Positions 20,903 to 31,680 of a stretch of 64,000 nt of DNA are shown one piece after another (within the stretch, counting starts at the first letter, position 1; the number at the start of each line of letters is the position of its first letter). Source of the stretch: Triglochin maritima. Lineage: Eukaryota; Streptophyta; Magnoliopsida; Alismatales; Juncaginaceae. The notes beneath the pieces were generated by a model. It made no database searches and had not been told where the DNA came from. It saw only the letters and a list, made by a program, of their open reading frames with translations. The stretch is taken from the NCBI GenBank assembly GCA_963682175.1, contig OY821791.1, positions 32,114,326 to 32,178,325 of the forward strand. The letters run 5' to 3'. The position numbers were made by a program, and so were the translations under genes.

Positions 20903-23900
20903 TCAGTATACCTGTTGCTTGTTCTCTCTCTTTAGTTGCACCTTCAACTTCTTACTACCAATTTGGTACCCATTCATTACGCTAATAGCGGTTAGTGCGG
21001 CTTCTGGTGAATCATAACTTACAAAACCTGCAATTGCAGACCATTTATTAACAATGTCCATTCAACGGCTAACCATTAATTCATATAAATAAAATAATAC
21101 AGGTTTTAAGTAATGAAAATGTTTGAGCTTATACCGAAGCATTTGCTGATTCCAGTTGCCTTGTCAATGTAAACTTTGGCGCTTAGTACATGACCAAACG
21201 TCTGAAAAGCATTTGAAAGCTCCTGGTCACCATATTCTTGAGGGATGTGATAAATAAATAAATTAGCACCAGGAGGGCCTATGGACATGGTCAAATATAA
21301 AAGGTTACTAAAAATATACCAACGATTACAATATTTATATCAATGAAAGAGTTAAAAGGTAGCCATTGACCTTCGACTTGCCCTCCGGAGTTTTGATTTA
21401 GGCTCAATGATGAAAGGGAATTACTATTTTTCGCCGTTAACGGAATAGTGGATACATGAGAGCCATTCAAATTCCTCTGGTGCATCATAGCACCGGAATA
21501 GGTGAGAGGATACTGCATACCGGGAACGGCAGGATATGCAGACCCTAGATAACCGGCAGATTGCAATGTGGCAAAGCTTCGAGCGGTTAAACCTGAGGGA
21601 AGAGTTCCACGCAATGCATTTGTTTGGTTAACAGGAATGTTGTGGTAACCAGCTTGATTTTGCATCGACGTCATTGGATATTGCACTAGTCCATAAGTTC
21701 CAGCCGCCTAAATGCGAAGAAAAACTCGTCTCAGAAGTTTGATCAACTACATAGTTGAAGTTATAAGAAACCAATCAGTCAAAAACCTGATAATTGTATC
21801 CATTGTATGGTGGAACATATCCAATTGGTAACGCTCCAAATAATGAAGGTTGTGTCGAATTATTGGTGTTTTGTGAAGGCGAAACTTGAGATTGAGCTTT
21901 TTGAGCTCGTCTAGCTTGCCTTTCCTTCTCCGTATCGGCCCACTTGACAACCAAAGGAACAGTCGAACCCTGACAAAGAAAAGACAGTACTCATATTAAG
22001 AATTCCGTGAAGATGAAATGAAATCCTCAACAAGCAAAATAAGAAAATCAACACTATGACCAGTCCATCAACTAAGATATATATATATCAGCCACTGAAA
22101 TCAAAGAGAAACATGATTAATGACATCATTGCTACGAAGCGTAGACACAAATACTGGATAATGCATTGTGGATATTTTCCAACTTTGGGAATAAAGTGGA
22201 TAATCAAGTTAATGCATAAACTCACAACAAATTCAAATCCAATGTGAATTGTAAAACTAAACCTCCATTTTGTGTTTCCCGTTGATTTCCTCTATGGCAG
22301 CAAGTGCTTGTTCTTTTGTCTCATACTTTATGAAGGCACATCCTGTAAAATCAAAGAGCATCACATCAATAGCTAACATCAAAATAGTAGTTCATCACTA
22401 AATGATAACAAACAACACCAATAGATAATGATACCAATGAGAGCTTAACCTTTGCTGGTCTGCTGAGAACCTCTTAGTATTTGGAGATCTTTGATGTTTC
22501 CATATTTGGAGAACAAAGTTGATAGTTCAGCATCGGTAACATTTTTCGGAAGCATGCCAATGAAAAGCTTGTGTTCTGAAATACAAATGCGACACAGACG
22601 ACGGAAAACTCATCATAGTACTACATTGACTGATATGGTACTAAATGGAGGCTTAAAAATCTACCATTAATCATAACAAGCATAGAAGACAATAAAATAA
22701 TAAATGGAGAGATCACATAGATGTGCAACATTTACCGCACCTAGTCTTTCCAGTTCACCATCTGCATACTTCACTTGCATCGGGCTCGAGGCCTGTATTT
22801 AATTTATTTAAAAAAACAAACTCATGAGATTTTGTAGATCCATAAGAAACCAATTAAAAATTAAATTAGAAATCATGTATAACAAAATTAACAACAGAGA
22901 GTATGAATCTGAAATTTTGAAATCTCAAACTGAAATGAAACAATAAATTCAGACCCACAATTGTTGACAAAGGTTAGGTGTGGCCAATACCAAAGGAAAA
23001 CCGAAAACAAAAACGAAAGCCAATTGTAATTCATACATATCTAATCCACATAACCTTATATTAAATTTCAAACATTAATACTTTGAAATTCTCTAGGACA
23101 TTGGACATTACAGCGCTTGACCTCAAAGTTTTAAAGAAAGATAAAAATATAAATCTGATTTGAGTTGCAATAGCTTCCATAACCTAGCCCAATCTAATTG
23201 TGTAATGCATGATCTAACCCACAAAATTAGAATAAACATTTCAACGTGTGTCTCTTTACAACTACTGACTAACTTCCAAGAAGACAAAGCAAAAGATGCT
23301 CAAGGACGTCTAAATAGCTCTTCTCATTAAAACATCTCCAAAACATACCCCTGGTAGAGTCCGCTTGTTGTGGAACGCGCTGATGGCCTTATCTGCTTCC
23401 TCCCTAGACGGGCACATCAAAAATGCACAACCTTTCCACCAGAAAGCACACAAAGATATCAATTATCAAATGTTGATCATAAAATACACCATGTTTCCAC
23501 CAAAAATTCACCTTCAGCCAAATACAAGTCTCAATAAAAATAAATACATAATACAGTTTGACATTATTTTTTCAATGCCCCAAAAAGAATCCCCGCATTT
23601 CACCCAAACCGGATCTAAATTCCAATTTTTCACCAAAAATCCAACATTTTCTCCCAATTGAACTCAGAAAATATAAAGGTAATGAAATTGGTACTCCAAC
23701 AAATCGTGGATTGCATGTTTGAACTCAACTCGGGTTTGGTTTGAAATTTTTACCTATATTTGTTTAGTCATTAAGATTTTGACTTATTTCATTTCCAAAG
23801 TTTTAACAAAATGTTATGCAATATATCATATAATACAAAATATAATTACAACCTTATTAGAAAAAAATAAAAAATCATAAATTTATATAATAGATAATTT

Positions 23901-26203
23901 GTATTATATGTTGAGTATTTAGAGTGTTATACAATTAGAATATTGTGTATATATGTATATTGTAAAAATATATACAATTAAAATATATATATATACACTA
24001 TACATAACTTAAACATGGATTGAGTTAACCAAGCCGACGGTGAACTTGTCTTAAAATTGGCTTGTTTTATAAATGACCTTAAAAATGAATTTTGATTTGG
24101 CTCATTATTAGAGGAGTCACACTTGAGTCAAGTTATATGAGGTCAACCTCAAGTTGATGGTTGTATGACCTCATATTTTTGACATAAATGTTTATTAATT
24201 GGTTAAGATGGTTTTGTGTTTCAATTTGCACTTCTAGCTCACTTGGTAGAGTAGGATTCTTGGCATGGTAGGTATGCAATTTCAATCAGACAATTTGCTA
24301 CTCTTACTCTATTAGTCATTGTAATATTATGAATTAATCTTTCTAATATTATGAGTTCATTCTTCATTGCATTGCATTTGTTTTGTGATTTGGCTAATGA
24401 GTCATATAAAATTTGTCTCCAACTATAGGAGAATCCACGCTTGCCAGCACTTCCATCAAAACCGAACAAAAAGAAACCACACATGCCAACAAAAGAAAGT
24501 CTTAATATCTGTCAAACCTAAGAACATCAACTCCATTCCAGACCCAAAAGAATACATGAAATTGCGGACTGCAAACCCCCCCAATCCACACTTTCCACCA
24601 GAATGCACATAAATACAATTTAAAACCCAAAATAAAACACCCAAAAGTTCAATATTTGTACCAAAAAACTAACTTGCCAACCGAAGCACATAAAGATCAC
24701 TAAAACCGAAAACCCACGACGATCTTTTATCTAGACCAAAGAAGAAACTACAATGCTAATCTAATCGAAATGTATACATAAAAATCTACCCTTTCCAACA
24801 GAACATCATGAAAAAAACCATTTTCCATCAAAAGCCACATATAAATCCAATTCTTCACACATAATCCATCAAAAAAGACAATTCACAAAACACAAACAGA
24901 GATACCATTTTTTACCTCTAAGTACATGAAAGACCCAACTTATACCAAACAGAAATCTTAGCTTCCAACCAAAATCTCACATAAAAATGCAATTTTGCCA
25001 CAAAAATCCCAAAAAAACAAGTTACACAACAATCTTTAAACCCCCAAAAGGAAGAAGAAAAAACCCACCTTTCCCTAAATGAGGATATAAAATTCAATAT
25101 TTTCACCAAAAATCAATCTTTTTTCGCAATGCAGATCATCAAATGGACAAGGATGGCCAATATTTTTTGAAAGACTAACGTTTCATCCAAATAAACACCT
25201 AAAAATCACCAATGCAGTCCCCAAGAGAACAAGTTCAGAAGCAATTAAAAATCTCACCTTTCACCCCAAATAAATAATCAAAAGCTGGAATTCATAATTC
25301 AACCCACATAGAAATGCAATCTTCACCCCAATGCAGGTCCCCTAAAGCAAGTTATTAAAATATTGAAATGTCAACTTTTCAACCTCCAACAAGAAAAGGA
25401 AAAAGGTTGTCACCATTCACCCAAATCTGACATACAGAATCCAATATTTCCACCAAAAATCCAACATTTCACCCAATGGAGGTCATCAAAGAAACAATAC
25501 TGAACTTTTTTAATCTCACCTATTACCCATAAAAATATAAAACTTTTCACCAAAAATCCCCAATGCTGGTCTCTCAAAATTAACTAATAAAGAAACAAAT
25601 TTTTCACCAAGCAATCAATTTTCCAACAAAACCCCACAATGAATCCCATCTTCATTTTTCATTTTTCACCAAAAAATATTGATCCATGAATCCAATCTTC
25701 ACCCCAATGCAGGTCCCCAAGAAAACAATCATAAAAATTAAAACCCCCCAAAAAAACATAAAAAACCAAATCTTTTTTAGTCCCAAAATCAAAACATTTA
25801 CACCCAATGCAAGCCCAAGAGACATAAACCAAAAAAAACCCCACATAAAAAACATACATTTTGCACCCAAAAAAACCCATAAAAATCAAATCTTTCTTCC
25901 ATCAAAAATCAAAACCTTTAACCCAAATGCAAGCCCAAGAGAGACAAAAAACCCACATAAAATTCATTTTCCACCCAAAAAACCCCATAAAAATAAAATA
26001 TTTCTTAGACCCAAAACCAAAAAATCAGAAAAAGAAAGAAAGATGAAACCTCTGGAGATGTTGGTGGTCTTGTCCTTGATGATGTTGACCTCAGAAACAA
26101 GAAGACCAACCTCCTCGAACACACCCAACACATCCTCTTCCTTCATCTGCTTCGGCACTTGACCCACGAACACCTTAACCCCATTCTCCTCTTCCTCCGC
26201 CAT
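20903..26203 (-). CDS. BRN1/BRN2-like RNA-binding protein with three RRMs (Bruno/CELF type)
   Basis: Exons, in transcript order, are 26203-26050, 23431-23349, 22792-22741, 22575-22450, 22342-22263, 21969-21787, 21707-21371, 21278-21135 and 21027-20903 (1284 nt, 427 aa). All introns are GT-AG and phases agree. RRM1 (residues 8-92) has VFVGQVP and RGCAFLMC. RRM2 (98-178) has LFIGMLP and KGCAFIKY. A linker rich in Asn, Gln, Ser and Tyr (about 200-338) precedes RRM3 (344-421) with LFIYHIP and KCFGFVSY. Arabidopsis relatives bind the 3' UTR of SOC1 mRNA and repress flowering; one is also known as a defence-related factor. Length and three-RRM order match those proteins (about 430 aa). The ATG at 26203 is used; the frame extends upstream only with a non-ATG codon. 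The final exon ends GTATACTGA; a further splice at CAG|GTATAC is possible but not needed. Confidence 0.95.
23432..26049 (-). other. Long first intron of the BRN-like gene, built from decayed repeats
   Basis: This intron is 2.6 kb; the others are at most about 600 bp. From about 24440 to 26040 it consists of diverged copies of short phrases on the plus strand such as TTCACCAAAAATCCAACATT, CCCAATGCAGGTCCCCAAGA and ACCCAATGCAAGCCCAAGAG. No transposon ends were found there. Confidence 0.75.
24228..24300 (+). repeat. tRNA-like segment, possible SINE relic
   Basis: TAGCTCACTTGGTAGAG is very close to a tRNA A box. About 20 bases later GGTATGCAATTTCAATC resembles a worn B box. A full cloverleaf cannot be drawn, so this is not called as a tRNA gene. 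The direction would be opposite to that of the host gene. Confidence 0.4.
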
Positions 26204-26769
26204 CAAGATCCAATCTTCTCCTCCTCTTCTGCTTCTCTCCTCTAAATAATATTACACCCAAACCAAACCAAAACAAAACAAAACCAAAACAATAATAATA
26301 AAAGTATAAAACAAAACAAAGTATTAACTGTCTGTCTGTGATCGAGGTCATAATTTCACAACTTCCCTTCGAATACTCTGAAATGTCAAAAAAACCTTCA
26401 GAATATTAATCTTTTACGGGAATTATCTGGTGAGAATGGAGCTTAATTTCCTATTGGGTCGTTATACATGGACGCGCGCGTCACGGACGCGCCTTACGTG
26501 GATTTGTACAGCTCAGGTATTTTCTTTGAGTCAGCGTCCAGTCAGCGAAATTTCTCTTCGCGCGTTTTTGTCTTTTTAAAAAACGACGGTTCTTTAAGTT
26601 GAACGATTCCTTTCCCAATACACAGATAAGACAGTGTGCAGACCCTTTATTCGTGCAGATCTCACACTTATCATAATATTTTTTATTATTAAGTTTTGTC
26701 CAGAAATGGAACTGAAAGTTTGTCCTGTTTATGTAGAAAGTTTGTATGTACAATGATTGTCTAGTTTAT

Positions 26770-27412
26770 TCCGAACAGACTCACAACATATTCCGAACAG
26801 ACAAACAACATATTCCGAACAGACACAACTTAAACCGAACAGACACAGAACTTAATCCGAACAGACACACACCTTATTCCGAACAGACCCACAACATATT
26901 CCGAACAGACACACCACTTAATCCGAACAGACACAACACTTAATCCGAACAGCAACTTATTCCGAACAGACACTCAACTTATTCGGAACAGACACACAAC
27001 TTAATCCGAACAGACACCTAACTTAATCCGAACAGACACACAACATATTCCGAACAGACACACAACTTAAACCGAACAGACACACAACATATTCCGAACA
27101 GACACACAACATATTCCGAACAGACACACCACTTAATCCGAAAAGACAGACAACTTATTCCGAACAGACACACAACTTAATCCGAACAGACACACAACTT
27201 ATTCCGAACAGACTCACAACATATTCCGAACAGACACACAACATATTCCGAACAGACAGACAACTTAATCCGAACAGACACACAACTTATTCCGAACAGA
27301 CAGACAACTTAATCCGAACAGTCACACAACTTATTCCGAACAGACCCACAACATATTCCGAACAGACACACAACATATTCCGAACAGACAGACAACTTAA
27401 TCGGAACAACGG
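26770..27412. repeat. 22-bp minisatellite, about 30 copies
   Basis: The unit is CCGAACAGACACACAACTTA plus TT. I count about 30 copies of CCGAACAG. Variants alternate among CTTATT, CATATT, CTTAAT and CTTAAA before the core, so the array has a higher-order pattern. One isolated unit lies at about 27483-27500. The open frames across it are repeat products. Confidence 0.95.
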
Positions 27413-27862
27413 GAGTCGGCATCAGACGCTTCTTCGACGTAATATATTGCTCGAAATGGTGATTTATTACGGAGAGAGGTACAACATAAACCGAACAGAC
27501 GTAAGTCTTCACCACGGAGTGTTGTACCTCTCTCCGGAATAAATCATCATTTCGAGCAAGATATTATTTCGAAGAAGCGTCTGATGCCGACTCCCAGGGT
27601 TCTTCACAACGTAAGCAGCGTTAATGGGACGGTCGATGACACTCTTTATTTCTTCTTCATTCTTTTTCTGTTACGGACACTCCAACAGGGCACCACAACA
27701 TCTTTGCTGCACTGTTACACGAAAAAGAATGAAGAAGAAAGAAATAGTGTCATCGACTGTCCCATTCACGTTGCTTACGTTGTGAAGAACCCTGAGAGTC
27801 GGCATCAGACGCTTCTTCGAAATAATATCTTGCTGGAAATGGTGATTTATTCCGGAGAGAAA
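27412..27862. repeat. Alternating inverted modules to the right of the minisatellite
   Basis: Module B (GTCGGCATCAGACGCTTCTT, then a TTGCT(C/G)GAAATGGTGAT block) occurs three times: plus at 27412-27478, minus at 27530-27597, plus at 27795-27862. Module A (GGGTTCTTCACAACGTAAGC, then CCATTAA/GTCGATGACACT) occurs at 27597-27665 and inverted at 27725-27795. The B-A-A-B arrangement can fold into a long hairpin. Confidence 0.8.
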
Positions 27863-28075
27863 GAATGAAGAAGAAAGAAATAGTGTCATCTTATTTGTAT
27901 TTGCGTGGAGAGAGAACGTGCTGAGTTGAAACGCATTTAATGTTATTTTAGTGGACATCAGGAAGAAAAACACAAAAAAAGAAAAACATCCTTGCTTTGG
28001 CCACGTAAGGGTTGACATGGATGTCCACGTATAGCGCGTCCGTGACGCGCAGCGTTCATCTATCATTTTCCTTTC

Positions 28076-29160
28076 CTATTTTAAGTTTTCATCGTATTCA
28101 CCGCTCATTTGAAATTGTAAGGTACATTAAGAATAAAGTTGTTATGCTAATAGAAAGTGAGATTAACCGTAAATAAGATTCAATTATGAGATTGTAAGGG
28201 ACTTAACTAAATAAGATAAGTTCTGGACTAACTAGACCCTGATCCGAATTTTTTATTACAATCTAGACTTCTTAATTTCACGGAGAAGAAGTTCAGATAT
28301 TGTATTCAAAATATTTGCATATTTTATTCAGAATATTGTAAGTTTATTGTGTTTCAATCTATTTAGCTTGAAAAAAGTCGACAATGTATGTTTGACTCTA
28401 GGTGTTTTTGTCAAGTTAGTCAGTATTATGAACATGACATCAATATTAAGCGAGTTGTTTGATCTGGATTATAATTGACCAATTTGTGGATTTCTTACAT
28501 TCTAACTCGGTGCAAGATTAAAATATCAAAATTGATGCCCTTAAAATGCGTGGAACTTCAAATTTAATTTTATAAATTTTCACAAATAATAAACTTTGAC
28601 ACAAAATCAAATTTATAAGATTTAGACATTGAAATGCGACTTATATTTGTTTTAATTCCGTGTTCCGAAGCCAATCCAATTTAAGGATTGAATTAAAAGT
28701 TTCATGCAAATATTCATATGCACTTCATATATTTAATAACATTAAGGGTATCTAAGAAATCATCGAAGGGTTCACAAATCACACACACTTACACAAAGAA
28801 GTTTATTTACGAAGAAATATTGCATAGAAACCCTCCACTTATTCTGTCTTGAAGGAACAGTTTCCGGATGTGACTTGGATGCTGACGTGGAAGACACGTG
28901 GCGGACATGCGCGTGGAAGACAGCTCTGATGTGTTGTCGGATTGCTGTCGGATATCCGTTTATTAGGTGACGGATTCATTTGGGAAATGTTTTTCCCCGT
29001 TTTGTTTGTTCGGCGGATGCACTCTTAAATTGTGTTTGTTTTTTGAAAGCATTTTCAACACAACTCTAACTAAACCGTGAGATGCGACTCAATCGTTAGT
29101 AATTTTTAACTTTTAACAAGTTAACTAACGTTCCACCTTCACTTTGGATATGGCTTCGTT
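28076..29160. other. Intergenic, nothing recognised
   Basis: AT-rich on the left. A short GC-richer tract near 28870-28930 (GACGTGGAAGACACGTGGCG) may be a worn repeat. No gene was supported. Confidence 0.4.
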
Positions 29161-29410
29161 ATTTTTCTGAATGGCTAAACATCGTCCCAAAATTACTTAA
29201 ATCGCCCATTGAAATTACCATTTTATCCTTCTCTCATTTCTACTGCTATAACACGACATTTTACCCTCCTATCACACATCTCTCTTCATATTCCTCTTAT
29301 AATCATAAAAAATAATGTTTTGGAGGTCAGTAATGAGCCAACGGACGCCCCAGTGTACTCGAATCTCGTAAAATATCTAACATCTTTTTAATAAAAAAAT
29401 AATAAAAAAT

Positions 29411-29660
29411 AATAAAAAATTACGGGCGTCCGATGGAGCCGCCCCCACGTAGGAGGGGGCGTCTGGCTAAGACGCCTCCCCCATGGGGGAGGCGTTTTAC
29501 CCAGACGTCCCGCCCATCGGGGAGGCATTTTACCCAGACGCCCCGTCCATGGGATAGGCGTCTGTGTAAGACGCCTCCCCCATGGGGGAGGCGTCTTAGA
29601 CAGACGCCCCCTCCTACGTGGGGGCGGCTCCATCGGACGCCCGTAATTTTTTATTATTAT
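29411..29660. repeat. Large GC-rich palindrome with arms of about 76 bp
   Basis: The left arm runs from TTACGGGCGTCCGATGGAGC through CCCACGTAGGAGGGGGCGTC to GACGCCTCCCCCATGGGGGA. The right arm is its complement with about one mismatch. Within the loop the same GGGGGAGGCGT/ACGCC words recur. Both strands are open and give Pro/Arg-rich frames, which are artefacts. Confidence 0.9.
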
Positions 29661-30114
29661 TTTATTAAAAGATAATTGATTATAAATTTAGATAATTGTT
29701 AAATTAATTAATTAATAAGTTAATAATTAGTATATTCGGATGACCGATACCCCTTCGGTACACCGAAAATTCAAAAATTTCCAGATCCAACAATTTCAAA
29801 ATCCAAAAAATTTCCAGGAGGCGCTGCCCCCTTGCCACCCCCGCCACCTCACCAGCGAGGTGGAATGTCGCTCGCTCACCGATGAGCGAGACCCCCGAAC
29901 GACCTGTCGAGGTGGTATTTGTAAGTCAGGATGTTTTACCGCCAGGGTATTTTGGATCTTAAAAAATGTTGGATTTGGAATTTTTTTGAATTTTCATCAC
30001 TTGCAAAAAACTCATTGTAATCCGACTGGTTACCACCGAAAACTTGCAAAGAAACGTCAAATGATTTAAGATAACACACCGTATAATTTTAATTTGACAA
30101 AAAAAATTAAAAAA

Positions 30115-30285
30115 ACGGGACGTCTAGCTAAGACGTTTGTACCATCGTGGAGGCGTCTGGCTAAGACGCATGTACCATCGTGGAGGCATCTGGCTAAGGC
30201 ACCTCAACCATGGTGGAGGCATCTTAGCCAGACGCCTCCACGATGGTACAGACGTCTTAGCCAGACGCCCGAGTCGGAAAAAAAA
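30115..30285. repeat. Second hairpin cluster of GTCTGGCTAAGACGC words
   Basis: Three direct units of CTAAGACGTTTGTACCATCG and GTGGAGGC(G/A)TCTGGCT type are followed by inverted units (CTTAGCCAGACGCCTCCACG). The result is a fold-back structure related to the palindrome at 29411-29660. Confidence 0.8.
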
Positions 30286-30499
30286 ATCCGCCTCCGTTAC
30301 TTCGCCTGATCTAGGTGTTTCGCCAGACATTTTCGTGGTGTTCGTACTAGGAATGTTAGTAAAACTGAGTCAAAAACCTTGTTTAAAGACACGGGACGAT
30401 ATGGGTATTAAATATATTGTTAAGGGCAATTTGGTAATTTCAAGAGGCGATTTAAGTAGTTTTGGGACGACATTTAGTAGTTCTCTTATTTTTTCTGAC

Positions 30500-31680
30500 A
30501 AGAATTAGTTCATCGAAGTGAAGAAATAAGAGAGCAGCAGAGTTATAAAAATCAAAGAAAACGTGATTGTTTGTTCAATGATTCAAAGTTCAAACTATGG
30601 TGGTTGCAATTTTGCCCAAACCACACACAACGACAACCATGGCCAAACACATTAGTTTAAAAATTGCCAGGCTGTCATGCCAATAATTCACATGACCGTT
30701 GACAATTTTGATCTTAATTTTTTAATAGAAGTGGACTTTTATGATCCACCATCAAATTTCATGATCCCCTTCACAAAGCATAATAATAACAATTTTTAGC
30801 ATCTAACAAGTACACAAGTCAACAATTTAATAGTAGTCTTCATATAATTGGTTCTGAAATATATTACAGTCAACTGTCTTCAGAAAATGGAAATTCTTAG
30901 TCAAAACTCAAAATATCTTCTGATGAACTAACTAATCAACATCTAATTTGTTGGTCATAAGGAAGAGACATGTTGCATCTCTGACCAAACATAGCAGGAA
31001 ACAATCAAAACATGTCAAGGACATAATTTTTTTTCTTTTTTATTCGGTAGTTTGAAGGAGATGTTAAATTATCTAGCCTTGAGTAGTCTACACCATCTCC
31101 TATTATTATTTATGGTTATAATCAAAGTATTATAATATAATAAATGAATTCCCACATTATCCAAATTCAAAATCATAACATTTTTGAAATTTCAAATTCA
31201 AATTCGAACAGCCTTATCTGTGACTTCGACAATTCAGATCCAGATGGCAACTGTTTCTGCAAGTAAATGACATTTATCACAAAAAATAAGGAGCTTTAAC
31301 GAAGAAAAAAGAGCAAGAAATTTCATATTATAACAAATACAAAAAATCACCATCTAAGATCTTCAAATTCTGTAAATTAAAATTCTTTAAGCAGCCAAAA
31401 GAGATCTTACATGCCAAAAGAAGAGAACTAAGATCATTCTAGAACCACCCAAAAAATGATACAAAGATGTTAAAAAGGTTTTTAAACAATTTCAGATTCT
31501 GAACTAACATCTCTAATAACTATTTAATGCTAATATTCAACATTATAGTGGCAGCTAATTGCCTGTCAAAAGGGTGATTGATAGGCAGTATTAATAAGCA
31601 CGGGCGATGGTGAATGGCATAGCTAATTGAATTTTGTTCGGCAATTCTGCAAGAAAGCAACCGCCTTGCCACTGATCGTC
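30500..31680. other. Intergenic and 3' flank of the J-protein gene
   Basis: No gene or bounded repeat was recognised. The right end should hold the 3' UTR of the minus-strand J-protein gene. Confidence 0.45.

Larger units (their letters stand above)
26468..28059. mobile_element. Inverted-repeat element carrying a 22-bp minisatellite
   Basis: The left end reads ATGGACGCGCGCGTCACGG followed by ACGCGCCTTACGTGGA. The right end, reverse complemented, reads ATGAACGCTGCGCGTCACGG followed by ACGCGCTATACGTGGA. Together these are terminal inverted repeats of about 37 bp. I could not identify a target-site duplication, so the superfamily is open. Inside lie the 22-bp array (26770-27412) and a set of alternating inverted modules (27412-27862). 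Confidence 0.6.
29171..30489. mobile_element. Inverted-repeat element with two large internal hairpins (1.3 kb)
   Basis: The left end reads TCGTCCCAAAATTACTTAAA then TCGCC and TTGAAATTACCA. The right end, reverse complemented, reads TCGTCCCAAAACTACTTAAA, TCGCC and TTGAAATTACCA. The nearby flanks share TTTTTCTGA (29162-29170 and 30490-30498), a possible 9-bp duplication, although the outermost bases do not pair well. There is no coding capacity. Confidence 0.6.

Noticed and set aside
20880..20903. Extra final exon of the BRN-like gene after CAG|GTATAC
   Set aside because: The frame already ends with a stop at 20903 and the total of 427 aa matches the family; no convincing downstream exon was found.
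24228..24300. tRNA gene on the plus strand
   Set aside because: The A box is good, but acceptor and anticodon stems do not form and the B box is degenerate. Kept only as a possible SINE relic.
25652..25889. Phe/Gly-rich membrane-like frames on the minus strand
   Set aside because: They fall in the repeat-rich first intron of the BRN-like gene; the hydrophobic look comes from A/C-rich repeats read in reverse.
26746..27515. CRISPR-like array of regularly spaced repeats
   Set aside because: The whole 22-bp unit repeats without unique spacers, in a plant genome, inside a transposon-like element. It is a minisatellite.
29388..29675. Proline/arginine-rich open frames on both strands (MEPPPRRRGRL...)
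   Set aside because: They are produced by a near-perfect palindrome, so both strands read almost the same. No gene signals are present.
30094..30508. Arg/Trp-rich open frames
   Set aside because: They are translations of the hairpin repeat GTCTGGCTAAGACGC.
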